A model generated the notes under the pieces. That model was given only the letters and a program-made list of their open reading frames with translations. It did not search any database and was not told where the DNA came from. 64,000 nt of DNA from Cellvibrionaceae bacterium (lineage in GTDB: Bacteria; Pseudomonadota; Gammaproteobacteria; Pseudomonadales; Cellvibrionaceae): contig JAGKWU010000005.1 of assembly GCA_021151695.1 (NCBI GenBank), positions 62,001 to 126,000 of the forward strand, written 5' to 3'. Positions 26,112 through 34,195 of the stretch are shown in pieces; positions within the stretch are counted from its first letter, which is position 1; each line of letters begins with the position of its first letter. A program made the translations under genes and the position numbers.

Positions 26112-26540
26112 ATGAAGACATATACTGCCAAAGCTGAATCAGTAGTTCACGACTGGTTCATCGTTGATGCTACAGGCAAGACCCTGGGTCGTCTGTCAGC
26201 TGAAATCGCCTCTCGCCTGCGCGGCAAGCACAAGCCTGAGTACACTCCACACGTAGATACCGGCGATTACATCGTTGTAATCAACGCTGAGAAAATCCAC
26301 GTAACCGGCAAAAAAGCGACTGACAAGATTTACTACCACCACACCAACCACATTGGCGGTATCAAATCTATCAGCTTCAAGCACCTGGTAGCCAAAGCGC
26401 CAACCCAGCCAATTGAAATCGCTGTTAAAGGCATGCTGCCAAAAGGTCCACTGGGCCGCGCCATGCTGAAAAAGCTGAAAGTGTACGCAGGTAGTGAGCA
26501 TCCACACACTGCTCAGCAACCTAAAGTATTAAACATCTAA
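26112..26540 (+). CDS. rplM: 50S ribosomal protein L13
   Basis: A 142-residue ribosomal protein L13. It starts MKTYTAKAESVVHDWFIVDATGKTLG and carries the family signature KGMLPKGPLGRAM near residue 105. It binds 23S rRNA early in 50S assembly. Codon use is strongly biased, as expected for high expression. rpsI follows after 14 bp. Confidence 0.99.
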   Translation: MKTYTAKAESVVHDWFIVDATGKTLGRLSAEIASRLRGKHKPEYTPHVDTGDYIVVINAEKIHVTGKKATDKIYYHHTNHIGGIKSISFKHLVAKAPTQPIEIAVKGMLPKGPLGRAMLKKLKVYAGSEHPHTAQQPKVLNI

Positions 26541-26554
26541 TAAGGGGCTGAACA

Positions 26555-26944
26555 ATGTCTACTCAATACTATGGTACTGGTCGTCGCAAGACTTCTACTG
26601 CTCGCGTGTTCATCAAAGCGGGTTCTGGTGTTATCACTGTTAACGATCGTCCATTGGACCAATACTTTGGTCGTCCAGTAGCGCGCATGGTTGTGCGTCA
26701 GCCTCTGGAAGTGGTTGATATGGTTGAAAAGTTTGACGTAAACGTCACCGTTGCCGGTGGTGGTTCTTTCGGTCAAGCTGGCGCCATTCGTCACGGTCTG
26801 ACTCGCGCTCTGATGGAATACAGCGAAGAGCTGCGTTCTGTGCTGCGTAAAGCCGGTTACGTTACTCGCGACTCTCGTGAAGTTGAACGTAAAAAAGTTG
26901 GTCTGCGCAAGGCTCGCAAAAAGCCACAATACTCCAAGCGTTAA
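26555..26944 (+). CDS. rpsI: 30S ribosomal protein S9
   Basis: A 129-residue S9 protein with the family start TQYYGTGRRKTSTARVF, the GGGSFGQAGAIRHGL segment and the conserved basic tail KKPQYSKR, which reaches the ribosomal P site. It is co-transcribed with rplM and ends at the terminator 26996-27028. Confidence 0.99.
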   Translation: MSTQYYGTGRRKTSTARVFIKAGSGVITVNDRPLDQYFGRPVARMVVRQPLEVVDMVEKFDVNVTVAGGGSFGQAGAIRHGLTRALMEYSEELRSVLRKAGYVTRDSREVERKKVGLRKARKKPQYSKR

Positions 26945-26995
26945 TCGCTATTGCTGGCTACCTTTTTGGGGTGGCTGCAATGGAGGTGCAAAAAA

Positions 26996-27028
26996 GCGCC
27001 CGTGCCTTTCTGGCTCGGGCGTTTTTTT
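26996..27028 (+). terminator. Intrinsic terminator after rpsI
   Basis: The stem CGCCCG-T-GCC / GGC-T-CGGGCG (one T-T mismatch) has a TTTCT loop and is followed by TTTTTTT. The rest of the gap to petA (to 27240) holds no gene; a frame open from 27049 is only an upstream extension of petA. Confidence 0.82.
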
Positions 27029-27240
27029 ATGTCTAGACTTTAGGTTCCTTGCCTTTTGCGATTTGTTTTGATCCCTCGCAAAATCCTTTTATTACTTGTG
27101 GTTATTCTTGTAAGCGGCGCGCATTTTCTTTAAGATTGGCCGCTTTTTTGGGCATGCCCACTTTTATCCTGAATCACGTCTTTTTGTTCAAAATTGGCGC
27201 TGATTTGCTGGCCGTTAAAGCTGTTAGGGGAGAAATCGTC

Positions 27241-27840
27241 ATGAGTAATGACGTTGTAAATAAAACCCGCCGTCGTCTGCTTATAGGTGCGACGACTGCG
27301 GTAGGTGCATTTGGTGCCGTAGGTGCTGCAGTGCCGTTTGTCGGGTCCTGGAACCCAAGTGCCAGAGCCAAGGCTGCAGGTGCTCCGGTTAAGTTCAATA
27401 TGAGTAAAATTGAACCTGGTGCCATGGTGACTGTTGAATGGCGCGGCAAGCCGGTCTACGTTGTGCGTCGCACCCAAGCGGCCCTCGATAGCCTAAAGAA
27501 GGTTGAAGAGCTAGGTCTGGTGCGCGATCCCAAGTCGGAAACTCCCCAGCAACCTGCCTACGCTAAAAACCAGGGCCGCGCGATTAAACAGGAATTCGCC
27601 ATTTTGCTTGGTGTTTGTACTCACCTCGGTTGTTCTCCGCTCTATCGCCCTGATGTTGGTGCTGCCGATTTGGGCGGCGACAAATGGCAGGGTGGCTTCT
27701 TCTGCCCATGCCATGGTTCCAAGTACGATTTGGCCGGCCGTGTGTTTTTCGGTGTGCCAGCTCCGCTCAACCTCGAAGTGCCCAAACACTTTTATGAGAG
27801 CGAGAACGTAGTCATCATCGGCGAAGACCAGGGGGCATAA
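27241..27840 (+). CDS. petA: Ubiquinol-cytochrome c reductase Rieske iron-sulfur subunit
   Basis: A 199-residue Rieske protein. It has a twin-arginine-type N-terminus (NKTRRRLLIGATTAVGAFGA) that acts as Tat signal and membrane anchor. The 2Fe-2S ligands lie in the two motifs CTHLGC and CPCHGS. The frame is open to 27049, but the ATG at 27241 gives the standard length and start MSNDVVNKTRRR. The stop lies one base before the ATG of the fused cytochrome gene, so the complex is encoded in one transcript. Confidence 0.97.
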   Translation: MSNDVVNKTRRRLLIGATTAVGAFGAVGAAVPFVGSWNPSARAKAAGAPVKFNMSKIEPGAMVTVEWRGKPVYVVRRTQAALDSLKKVEELGLVRDPKSETPQQPAYAKNQGRAIKQEFAILLGVCTHLGCSPLYRPDVGAADLGGDKWQGGFFCPCHGSKYDLAGRVFFGVPAPLNLEVPKHFYESENVVIIGEDQGA

Positions 27841-27841
27841 G

Positions 27842-30070
27842 ATGAATTGGTTAGTAGGTTTATGGACTTGGGTGGATAACCGCCTCCCCGTGCAAAAAGC
27901 ATGGGATACCCACATGGGCAAATATTATGCGCCCAAAAACTTCAACTTCTGGTATTTCTTCGGTGTGCTGTCATTACTGGTTCTGGTTAACCAGTTGATC
28001 ACCGGTATTTGGCTCACCATGAGTTATGTTCCTTCTGCTGAGGGCGCATTTGCCTCTGTGGAATACATCATGCGCGATGTGGATTACGGCTGGATCTTGC
28101 GTTACATGCACTCCACCGGCGCATCTGCTTTCTTTATCGTTGTTTATCTGCACATGTTCCGCGGTTTGATGTACGGCTCTTACAAGTCGCCACGTGAACT
28201 GGTGTGGATTTTCGGTATGACTATTTATCTGGCACTGATGGCTGAAGCCTTTATGGGTTATGTATTGCCATGGGGTCAAATGTCTTACTGGGGGGCACAG
28301 GTAATTGTGTCGCTGTTCGGTGCGATTCCCGGTATTGGTGAAGATCTGGTGCAATGGATTCGCGGTGACTATCTGATTTCCGGTATCACCCTGAACCGTT
28401 TCTTCGCGCTGCACGTTGTGGCTCTTCCAATCGTATTGTTGGCGCTGGTGGTAATGCACATTCTGGCATTGCACGATAAACACGTAGGTTCTAACAACCC
28501 GGACGGTGTTGAGATTAAAAAGAACAAAGATGAAAACGGCATTCCGCTGGACGGCGTTCCTTTCCATCCTTTCTATACCGTTCACGACCTTGTTGGTATC
28601 AGCGTATTCCTGTTTGTATTCTGCTTTATCCTGTTCTTTATGCCAGAGATGGGTGGTTTCTTCCTTGAGCACGCCAACTTCGAAGAAGCTAACAACCTCA
28701 AGACGCCAACCCACATTGCACCTGTTTGGTATTTCACACCTTTCTATGCGGTTCTGCGTGCGGTAACTATCGAAATCGGTCCATTGAACGCCAAGTTCCT
28801 CGGCTTTGTGGCCATGGCGGCTGCTATTGCAATCCTGTTTGTGCTGCCTTGGCTGGATCGTGCAAAAGCCAAATCTATCCGTTACCGCGGTTGGATCCCA
28901 CGCGTAATGCTGATGGCTTTCGCCGCTATGTTCGTGGTATTGGGTTACCTTGGTGTTAAGGCTCCGACAGAAGGCCGTACCTTGCTTTCACAGATTGCGA
29001 CTACCTTTTATTTTGCCTATTTCGTGACAATGCCTGTGTGGACCACCACCAACGTTGCAAAAGCGAAATCCAAAGTTGCTTTTGTGCTCTGCGGTGTTTT
29101 CACGTTGATTTTCGCGGCTATGACAGTCAGCTACATTAAATCTGAAGTACCTGCATTTCTGTTGGTTTTCTGTGCCGCCTTGGCTGTAGGTTTTGCGGCG
29201 TTGCCATTCCTGGCCGCGGTTGATAAAGAGTTGCCTGAACCAACCCGCGTGCAAGCGAAAGGTTTGCCTCTTCATGTGGTATTGGGTGGTTTGTTCTTGT
29301 TCCTGATTCTCGCCATTGTGCCTATCAAAGCGGTTGCTAACACCGGCAACTTTGAATGTGGCGCTATCCCTTGCGACAAGATGGAGCCGGATCTGAAGGA
29401 CAAAGAGTCCCTGCAACGCGGTGCCAAATACTTCACCAACTATTGCATGGGTTGCCACTCACTCAAGTACTCCCGTTTTGAACGTGTTGCTGACGATCTG
29501 GAGATTCCAAAAGACCTGATGGAAGGCAACCTGATTCAGGGTGGTCAACGCATTGGTCAGCTGATGGAAATTTCCATGCGCCCGGCGCAAGCCAAAGCCT
29601 GGTTTGGTGTGACTCCACCAGATCTGACGTTGGTGGCACGTGCGCGTTCGCCAGAGTGGATCTATACCTACTTGCGCAACTTCTATAAAGATGGTTCGCG
29701 CCCTTGGGGTGTTAACAACCGTGTATTCCCTAACGTGGGTATGCCGCATGTGTTGATTGGCCCGCAAGGTTTGCTCGAGTGTGGTCCTGGTCCTAAATAT
29801 GACCATAATGGCAACGAAGAGCGCAATGCTGTGGGTGAGTTGGAAATCGACGAACATTGTGGTGGTTTGGTTGAAGGTGCTCTCAAAGGCACCATGAAAA
29901 AGGCCGAATTTGACCAGTCTGTTTACGATCTGGTGAACTTCCTGTCCTACGCCGGTGAGCCTGCCACTGTTAAGCGTGAGCAGATGGGTGTGCGTGTTCT
30001 GATCTTTATCCTGATCTTTGCCGCTTGCGCCTTCTTCCTTAACCGGGAATTCTGGCGAGACATCCACTAA
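27842..30070 (+). CDS. Fused cytochrome b / cytochrome c1 subunit of the bc1 complex
   Basis: One uninterrupted 742-codon frame encodes both cytochrome b and cytochrome c1. Residues 1-about 400 are cytochrome b, with heme ligands His90, His104, His191 and His206 and the Qo motif as PVWY (294-297). Residues about 405-465 add two further hydrophobic segments. Residues about 475-500 (LPLHVVLGGLFLFLILAIVP then KAVAN) look like an internal signal sequence. The c1 part carries heme motif CMGCH (535-539), a likely axial Met in NVGMPHVL and a C-terminal anchor. In most gammaproteobacteria petB and petC are separate. Bradyrhizobium FbcH is a known fusion that is cleaved after synthesis, so the internal signal may be cleaved here too. 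Confidence 0.93.
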   Translation: MNWLVGLWTWVDNRLPVQKAWDTHMGKYYAPKNFNFWYFFGVLSLLVLVNQLITGIWLTMSYVPSAEGAFASVEYIMRDVDYGWILRYMHSTGASAFFIVVYLHMFRGLMYGSYKSPRELVWIFGMTIYLALMAEAFMGYVLPWGQMSYWGAQVIVSLFGAIPGIGEDLVQWIRGDYLISGITLNRFFALHVVALPIVLLALVVMHILALHDKHVGSNNPDGVEIKKNKDENGIPLDGVPFHPFYTVHDLVGISVFLFVFCFILFFMPEMGGFFLEHANFEEANNLKTPTHIAPVWYFTPFYAVLRAVTIEIGPLNAKFLGFVAMAAAIAILFVLPWLDRAKAKSIRYRGWIPRVMLMAFAAMFVVLGYLGVKAPTEGRTLLSQIATTFYFAYFVTMPVWTTTNVAKAKSKVAFVLCGVFTLIFAAMTVSYIKSEVPAFLLVFCAALAVGFAALPFLAAVDKELPEPTRVQAKGLPLHVVLGGLFLFLILAIVPIKAVANTGNFECGAIPCDKMEPDLKDKESLQRGAKYFTNYCMGCHSLKYSRFERVADDLEIPKDLMEGNLIQGGQRIGQLMEISMRPAQAKAWFGVTPPDLTLVARARSPEWIYTYLRNFYKDGSRPWGVNNRVFPNVGMPHVLIGPQGLLECGPGPKYDHNGNEERNAVGELEIDEHCGGLVEGALKGTMKKAEFDQSVYDLVNFLSYAGEPATVKREQMGVRVLIFILIFAACAFFLNREFWRDIH

Positions 30071-30075
30071 AAAAA

Positions 30076-30102
30076 GGGCGACCATAGGTCGCCTTTTTTT
30101 TT
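30076..30102 (+). terminator. Intrinsic terminator after the cytochrome b-c1 gene
   Basis: The stem GGCGACC / GGTCGCC has an ATA loop, flanked by A5 and T9. It uses the same stem as the terminator at 759-788. Confidence 0.9.
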
Positions 30103-30164
30103 GCCGCTTAGGGTAAACTCCCGGCTTTTCATCCCCTGTGTAACCCGAGTTGTACGAGTAAGCC

Positions 30165-30590
30165 ATGGAAATGACCTCGAATCGCCCCTATCTGCTACGC
30201 GCTATCTATGAGTGGTTAGTGGATAACAATTGCACTCCCCATCTGGTTGTTTTTGCCCGTGCCGAGGGGGTTGCTGTGCCCCAACAGCATGTTAATAAGG
30301 ATGGCCAGATCATCCTGAATATTGCACCCAGTGCTGTGAAGGATCTGTTCATTGCCAACGATGCTATTTCCTTTTCGGCCCGTTTTAGCGGTATTGTGCA
30401 CAACATCTATGTACCTTGCGGTGCTGTTCTGGGTATTTATGGCCGTGAGAACGGGCAGGGCATGATGTTTGAGTTTGAAGCTCCTCCACCGCCAGAGCCT
30501 ACAACGCCACCCGAGCCCCCCAAGGCCGGGCCGACAAGTGACGCTAATGTGACACCATTGAAACGTCCGTCGCTAAAAGTAGTGAAATAA
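30165..30590 (+). CDS. sspB: ClpXP specificity-enhancing factor SspB
   Basis: A 141-residue SspB. The substrate-binding beta-sandwich (about 1-105) starts TSNRPYLLRAIYEWLVDNNCTPH and contains the conserved IVHNIYVPCGAVLGIYGRENGQG. It is followed by a proline-rich linker and a C-terminal ClpX-binding tail (LKRPSLKVVK). SspB delivers ssrA-tagged and other substrates to ClpXP. sspA, which normally lies between petC and sspB, is missing at this locus; sspB has its own start behind a terminator. Confidence 0.93.
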   Translation: MEMTSNRPYLLRAIYEWLVDNNCTPHLVVFARAEGVAVPQQHVNKDGQIILNIAPSAVKDLFIANDAISFSARFSGIVHNIYVPCGAVLGIYGRENGQGMMFEFEAPPPPEPTTPPEPPKAGPTSDANVTPLKRPSLKVVK

Positions 30591-30618
30591 CCCGCCAGCC
30601 TTTCTGTTTCGCCTTCTG

Positions 30619-30682
30619 CCAACACCGGTTTATTGATGGTAAAGCTGGTGTTGGTAACAAACTTGTCATAATTGCTTGGTAA
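30619..30682 (+). promoter_or_regulatory. pstS upstream region with hairpin and a weak Pho-box-like site
   Basis: A strong stem (CCAACACC / GGTGTTGG plus TTTA / TAAA) spans 30619-30654 without a following T-run. Just after it, TTGTCAT at 30663-30669 resembles one half of a Pho box, with loosely similar TTGGTAA words at 30651 and 30676. This is much weaker than the pstC boxes. PhoB control of pstS is likely by gene content, but the exact site is uncertain. Confidence 0.4.
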
Positions 30683-30748
30683 ATTGCGCGTCAAGGATGA
30701 GAACAACTCATCCGTAACAATCGACTATTTCCTAAAGGAAAACGCCCA

Positions 30749-31720
30749 ATGAACGCGAGCAAATTTTTGAAAGGACTGGTTATCGCCGGTTCTATGGTTT
30801 GCGCGGCGGCTGTTCAGGCTGCTGTGGATGGCAAATTGCCAGAATACAAAGTAACTACTGGTGTGTCCGGTAGTGTTAACAGCGTGGGTTCGGACACTCT
30901 CGCTAACCTGATGACCCTCTGGTCCGAAGAATACAAAAAGCTGTATCCCAACGTTAACATCCAAATCCAAAGCGCCGGTTCTTCTACTGCACCGCCAGCG
31001 CTGACTGAAGGTACTTCCAACTTCGGCCCAATGAGCCGCGAGATGAAAGAAGCCGAGATTCAGGCGTTCGAAGCCAAATACGGTTACAAGCCAACCAAAG
31101 TGCCCGTTGCTATCGACGTATTGGCTGTTTACGTAAACAAGGATAACCCGCTGAAAGGTTTGACCATTGCTCAAGTAGATGCCATCTACTCTGCCACTCG
31201 CAAATGCGGTGCCGAAAAAGATATTACCCGTTGGGGTGATCTGGGTCTGACTGGTGCCTGGGCTAATCGTGACATCACCCTTTACAGCCGTAACGCTGTA
31301 TCTGGTACCTACGGTTACTTCAAAGACGAAGCTCTGTGTAAAGGTGACTACAAGTCAACCATGAACGAGCAGCCGGGTTCTGCTTCTGTGGTTCAAGGCG
31401 TGTCTGAGTCAATCAACGGTATTGGTTACTCAGGTATTGGTTACAAAACTTCCGGTGTGCGCGCTCTGCCAATTGCCAAGCAAGCCTACCAGGAGTTTGT
31501 GCCAGCTGATGCTGAGCACGGTCTGGATGGTTCTTACCCTCTGTCACGTAAGCTGTTCATCTACGTAAACAAGAAGCCAAACCAACCTTTGGATAAGCTG
31601 CAATTGGAATTCTTGAAGTATGTGTTGTCCAAGCAAGGCCAACAAGCGGTAGAGCGTGATGGTTACATCCCTCTGCCAGCTGATATGGCGGCTCGTGCGC
31701 TGGAAAAGCTGGTCAAGTAA
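30749..31720 (+). CDS. pstS: Phosphate ABC transporter substrate-binding protein PstS
   Basis: A 323-residue periplasmic binding protein with a signal peptide ending near VQAAVD. Phosphate-binding motifs typical of the Pseudomonas-type PstS are visible: VNSVGSDTLANLM, IQSAGSSTAPPAL, GPMSREM and SRNAVSGTYGYF. It delivers phosphate to the PstC-PstA permease. It is followed by its own terminator, so it can be made in excess over the permease genes downstream. Confidence 0.95.
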   Translation: MNASKFLKGLVIAGSMVCAAAVQAAVDGKLPEYKVTTGVSGSVNSVGSDTLANLMTLWSEEYKKLYPNVNIQIQSAGSSTAPPALTEGTSNFGPMSREMKEAEIQAFEAKYGYKPTKVPVAIDVLAVYVNKDNPLKGLTIAQVDAIYSATRKCGAEKDITRWGDLGLTGAWANRDITLYSRNAVSGTYGYFKDEALCKGDYKSTMNEQPGSASVVQGVSESINGIGYSGIGYKTSGVRALPIAKQAYQEFVPADAEHGLDGSYPLSRKLFIYVNKKPNQPLDKLQLEFLKYVLSKQGQQAVERDGYIPLPADMAARALEKLVK

Positions 31721-31741
31721 GCACTTCTGCAAGACAATAAG

Positions 31742-31773
31742 AGCCGCTGTTTATACAGCGGCTTTTGCTTTTT
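31742..31773 (+). terminator. Intrinsic terminator after pstS
   Basis: The 9-bp stem AGCCGCTGT / ACAGCGGCT has a TTAT loop and is followed by TTTGCTTTTT. It probably partly uncouples pstS from pstCAB-phoU. Confidence 0.82.
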
Positions 31774-31807
31774 GATGGGTGTCCAGTGAAAATTTGTGAA
31801 TTGCCAG

Positions 31808-31846
31808 TTGTCACAAATATGTCATGAGTTGTAACAAAACTGTCAT
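31808..31846 (+). promoter_or_regulatory. Tandem Pho boxes upstream of pstC
   Basis: Two adjacent 7-4-7 Pho boxes: TTGTCAC AAAT ATGTCAT (31808-31825) and TTGTAAC AAAA CTGTCAT (31829-31846). These match the PhoB consensus of CTGTCAT-like direct repeats at 11-bp period. A TTAGGA-like -10 lies about 10 bp further on, as expected for a promoter whose -35 is replaced by PhoB. The pstC ATG is at 31895. Confidence 0.8.
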
Positions 31847-31894
31847 TTACGACTGTTAGGATTTGCACGCCAACCAAAAAGTGGATGCATTTCT

Positions 31895-34183
31895 ATGACC
31901 ATGCCCAATGCCCCTACCGAGCACATGGAGCAGCTGCTGCCAAACGCAGAGCAGCGTGCGCGCCTGCGCCGTCTTCGCCGTTTTAAAGATCAGTTTTCCC
32001 GTTATGGGGTAATGACTGCTGGTATAGCGGTAGTAGCTTCCCTCGGATTGATTTTTTTCTATTTGTTTTCTGAAGTTTTTCCGCTCCTGCGCGGTGCCTC
32101 GGTTGATGTTACCAAGACCTATAATTTGCCAACGGCAGGGCAGGGTTCATCGCCTATTAGCCTGTTAACACTTGAGCGTTACGAAGAGATAGGTGCAGCT
32201 TATAGCCAGGATGGCAAAGTGCAGTTTTTCAAAGCTGACGATGGTTCGTCGCTATTAAATGCAGATGTTCCTAAAGCGGCTGATGCAAGCACTACCGCGT
32301 TTGGCACCAGTGAAGCAGCTTATGGCATGGCCATTTATGGTTTCAACAATGGCGATGTCAGTGTCGTCAAAGCGCAATATGATCTCAGTTATCCCAACGA
32401 TAAACGTACGGTAACTCCCAGCCTGACTTATCCCTTGGGCGCAGAACCTTTTACGTTGGTTTCTGATCATGCGCCTATCAAAGCTGTTGCTGTGCAAGGC
32501 ACGAGCAAAGGCACAGTGGTAGCGGCGGCGACTGAAGATGGTCGTCTGTTGTTAGGTATGGTGACTGTCACCGTCAACCAGATTACGGAAGAAGAAACGT
32601 CCAGCAAACAAACGTACAGCTTGCCGGCATTGCCTGAGGGTGAAAAGGCTACCCATATCCAATTGGATGAAACGGGTCGCTTTATGGTGGTGGCTAGCGA
32701 TAAATCCCAACTGTATCTCTACAAAATTGCCAACCCGGAAGCGGCCGAGCGCTCTGATCCGGTTGTTGTTGAAGGTGGTAGGGTAACTGCCATGCAATTC
32801 CTGGTGAGTACGGGTTCTCTTGCAATAGGTACTGACAAAGGCCAGGTCAGCCAATGGTTACTGGTGCGCGATAAAAACAATCACTACCACATCAATCGCA
32901 CGCGCGAATTCAAATCGCTGAGCGGTGCCATCGTTCAAATTACGCCAGAATTTTCCCGTCGCGGTTTCTGGGCTACGGATGACAAAGGCAATCTTGGCAT
33001 TTATTTCGGAACTTCCGCGCGCACCTTGTTAATTAAATCTATGGGTAATACGCCAATTATCCAGACGGGCCTCTCGCCCATTAACAAAAGCGCGCTGCTG
33101 ATGGATGCCAATCAAAAAATTAGCCAAGCCAACGTATGGAATGACCATCCTGAGGTGTCATTTAGCGTGCTCTGGGAAAAGGTACTTTACGAAGGTCGCG
33201 ACGAAGCTGACTACATTTGGCAAGCTTCTTCAGCCAGTGATTCTTTTGAAGCCAAAATGAGTTTTGTACCTCTCTCAATCGGCACACTCAAGGCAGCTTT
33301 CTTTGCAATTTTGTTTGCTGTGCCTATTGGTGTGGCGGGCGCTATCTACACCGCTTATTTCATGACCGCAAAACTGCGCGGCATAGTGAAGCCGACGATC
33401 GAAATCATGGCGGCACTACCAAGCGTTATTCTCGGGTTTTTGGCGGGTTTGTGGCTTGCTCCATTCCTGGAAAATAATTTGCTGGCCATCTTCAGTATCT
33501 TGCTTTTATTGCCGGTGAGCATGCTGGTGACAGGATTTATCTGGAGCCGTTTCCCAGCATCCATTCGCACCACTATTCCCGAAGGTTGGGAAGCGATGAT
33601 TCTGGTGGTGCCTGTTATGTTGACTGTGTGGGGCATAGTGGTTATCGCTCCCCACGCAGAAGTAACCTGGTTTAACGGCAGTTTGCGTCAGTGGTTTACC
33701 GATCACGGTATGAAGTATGAGCAACGCAACGCGCTGGTTGTTGGCCTGGTAATGGGTTTTGCGGTTATCCCGTCTATTTTCTCTATCGCGGAAGATGCTG
33801 TGTTCAGCGTACCGCGTCATCTCACGCAAGGTTCTCTCGCATTGGGCGCTACTCGCTGGCAAACCATGGTGGGTGTTGTATTGCCAACGGCGAGCCCCGG
33901 CATTTTCTCGGCAGTGATGATGGGCTTTGGCCGCGCTGTGGGTGAAACCATGATTGTATTGATGGCCACGGGTAACAGCCCGGTAGTCAATTTCAATTTG
34001 TTTGAAGGCATGCGTACTTTGTCCGCCAACATTGCAGTGGAGATGCCTGAAACAGCAGTGGGCTCTACCCATTTCCGCGTACTCTTCCTCGCGGCCTTGC
34101 TGCTGTTGGCTCTGACCTTTGTGGTGAACACATTGGCTGAAATTATTCGCCAGCGCCTGCGCAAGCGTTACAGCAATCTTTAA
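31895..34183 (+). CDS. pstC: Phosphate ABC transporter permease PstC, long form
   Basis: A 762-residue permease. After one N-terminal membrane helix (about 44-66) comes a periplasmic region of about 380 residues. It has repeated short strands (for example DGKVQFFKADDGSSLL, TEDGRLLLGMV, DKSQLYLYKI, DKGQVSQWLLV, DDKGNLGIYFG) that look like WD40/beta-propeller blades. The usual PstC membrane domain occupies the C-terminal half, with an EAA loop in RHLTQGSLALGATRWQT. E. coli PstC is only about 320 residues; long forms occur in Pseudomonas. The extra domain may contact PstS or sense substrate, but no function is established here. Confidence 0.93.
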   Translation: MTMPNAPTEHMEQLLPNAEQRARLRRLRRFKDQFSRYGVMTAGIAVVASLGLIFFYLFSEVFPLLRGASVDVTKTYNLPTAGQGSSPISLLTLERYEEIGAAYSQDGKVQFFKADDGSSLLNADVPKAADASTTAFGTSEAAYGMAIYGFNNGDVSVVKAQYDLSYPNDKRTVTPSLTYPLGAEPFTLVSDHAPIKAVAVQGTSKGTVVAAATEDGRLLLGMVTVTVNQITEEETSSKQTYSLPALPEGEKATHIQLDETGRFMVVASDKSQLYLYKIANPEAAERSDPVVVEGGRVTAMQFLVSTGSLAIGTDKGQVSQWLLVRDKNNHYHINRTREFKSLSGAIVQITPEFSRRGFWATDDKGNLGIYFGTSARTLLIKSMGNTPIIQTGLSPINKSALLMDANQKISQANVWNDHPEVSFSVLWEKVLYEGRDEADYIWQASSASDSFEAKMSFVPLSIGTLKAAFFAILFAVPIGVAGAIYTAYFMTAKLRGIVKPTIEIMAALPSVILGFLAGLWLAPFLENNLLAIFSILLLLPVSMLVTGFIWSRFPASIRTTIPEGWEAMILVVPVMLTVWGIVVIAPHAEVTWFNGSLRQWFTDHGMKYEQRNALVVGLVMGFAVIPSIFSIAEDAVFSVPRHLTQGSLALGATRWQTMVGVVLPTASPGIFSAVMMGFGRAVGETMIVLMATGNSPVVNFNLFEGMRTLSANIAVEMPETAVGSTHFRVLFLAALLLLALTFVVNTLAEIIRQRLRKRYSNL

Positions 34184-34195
34184 GGGTGACTCACC

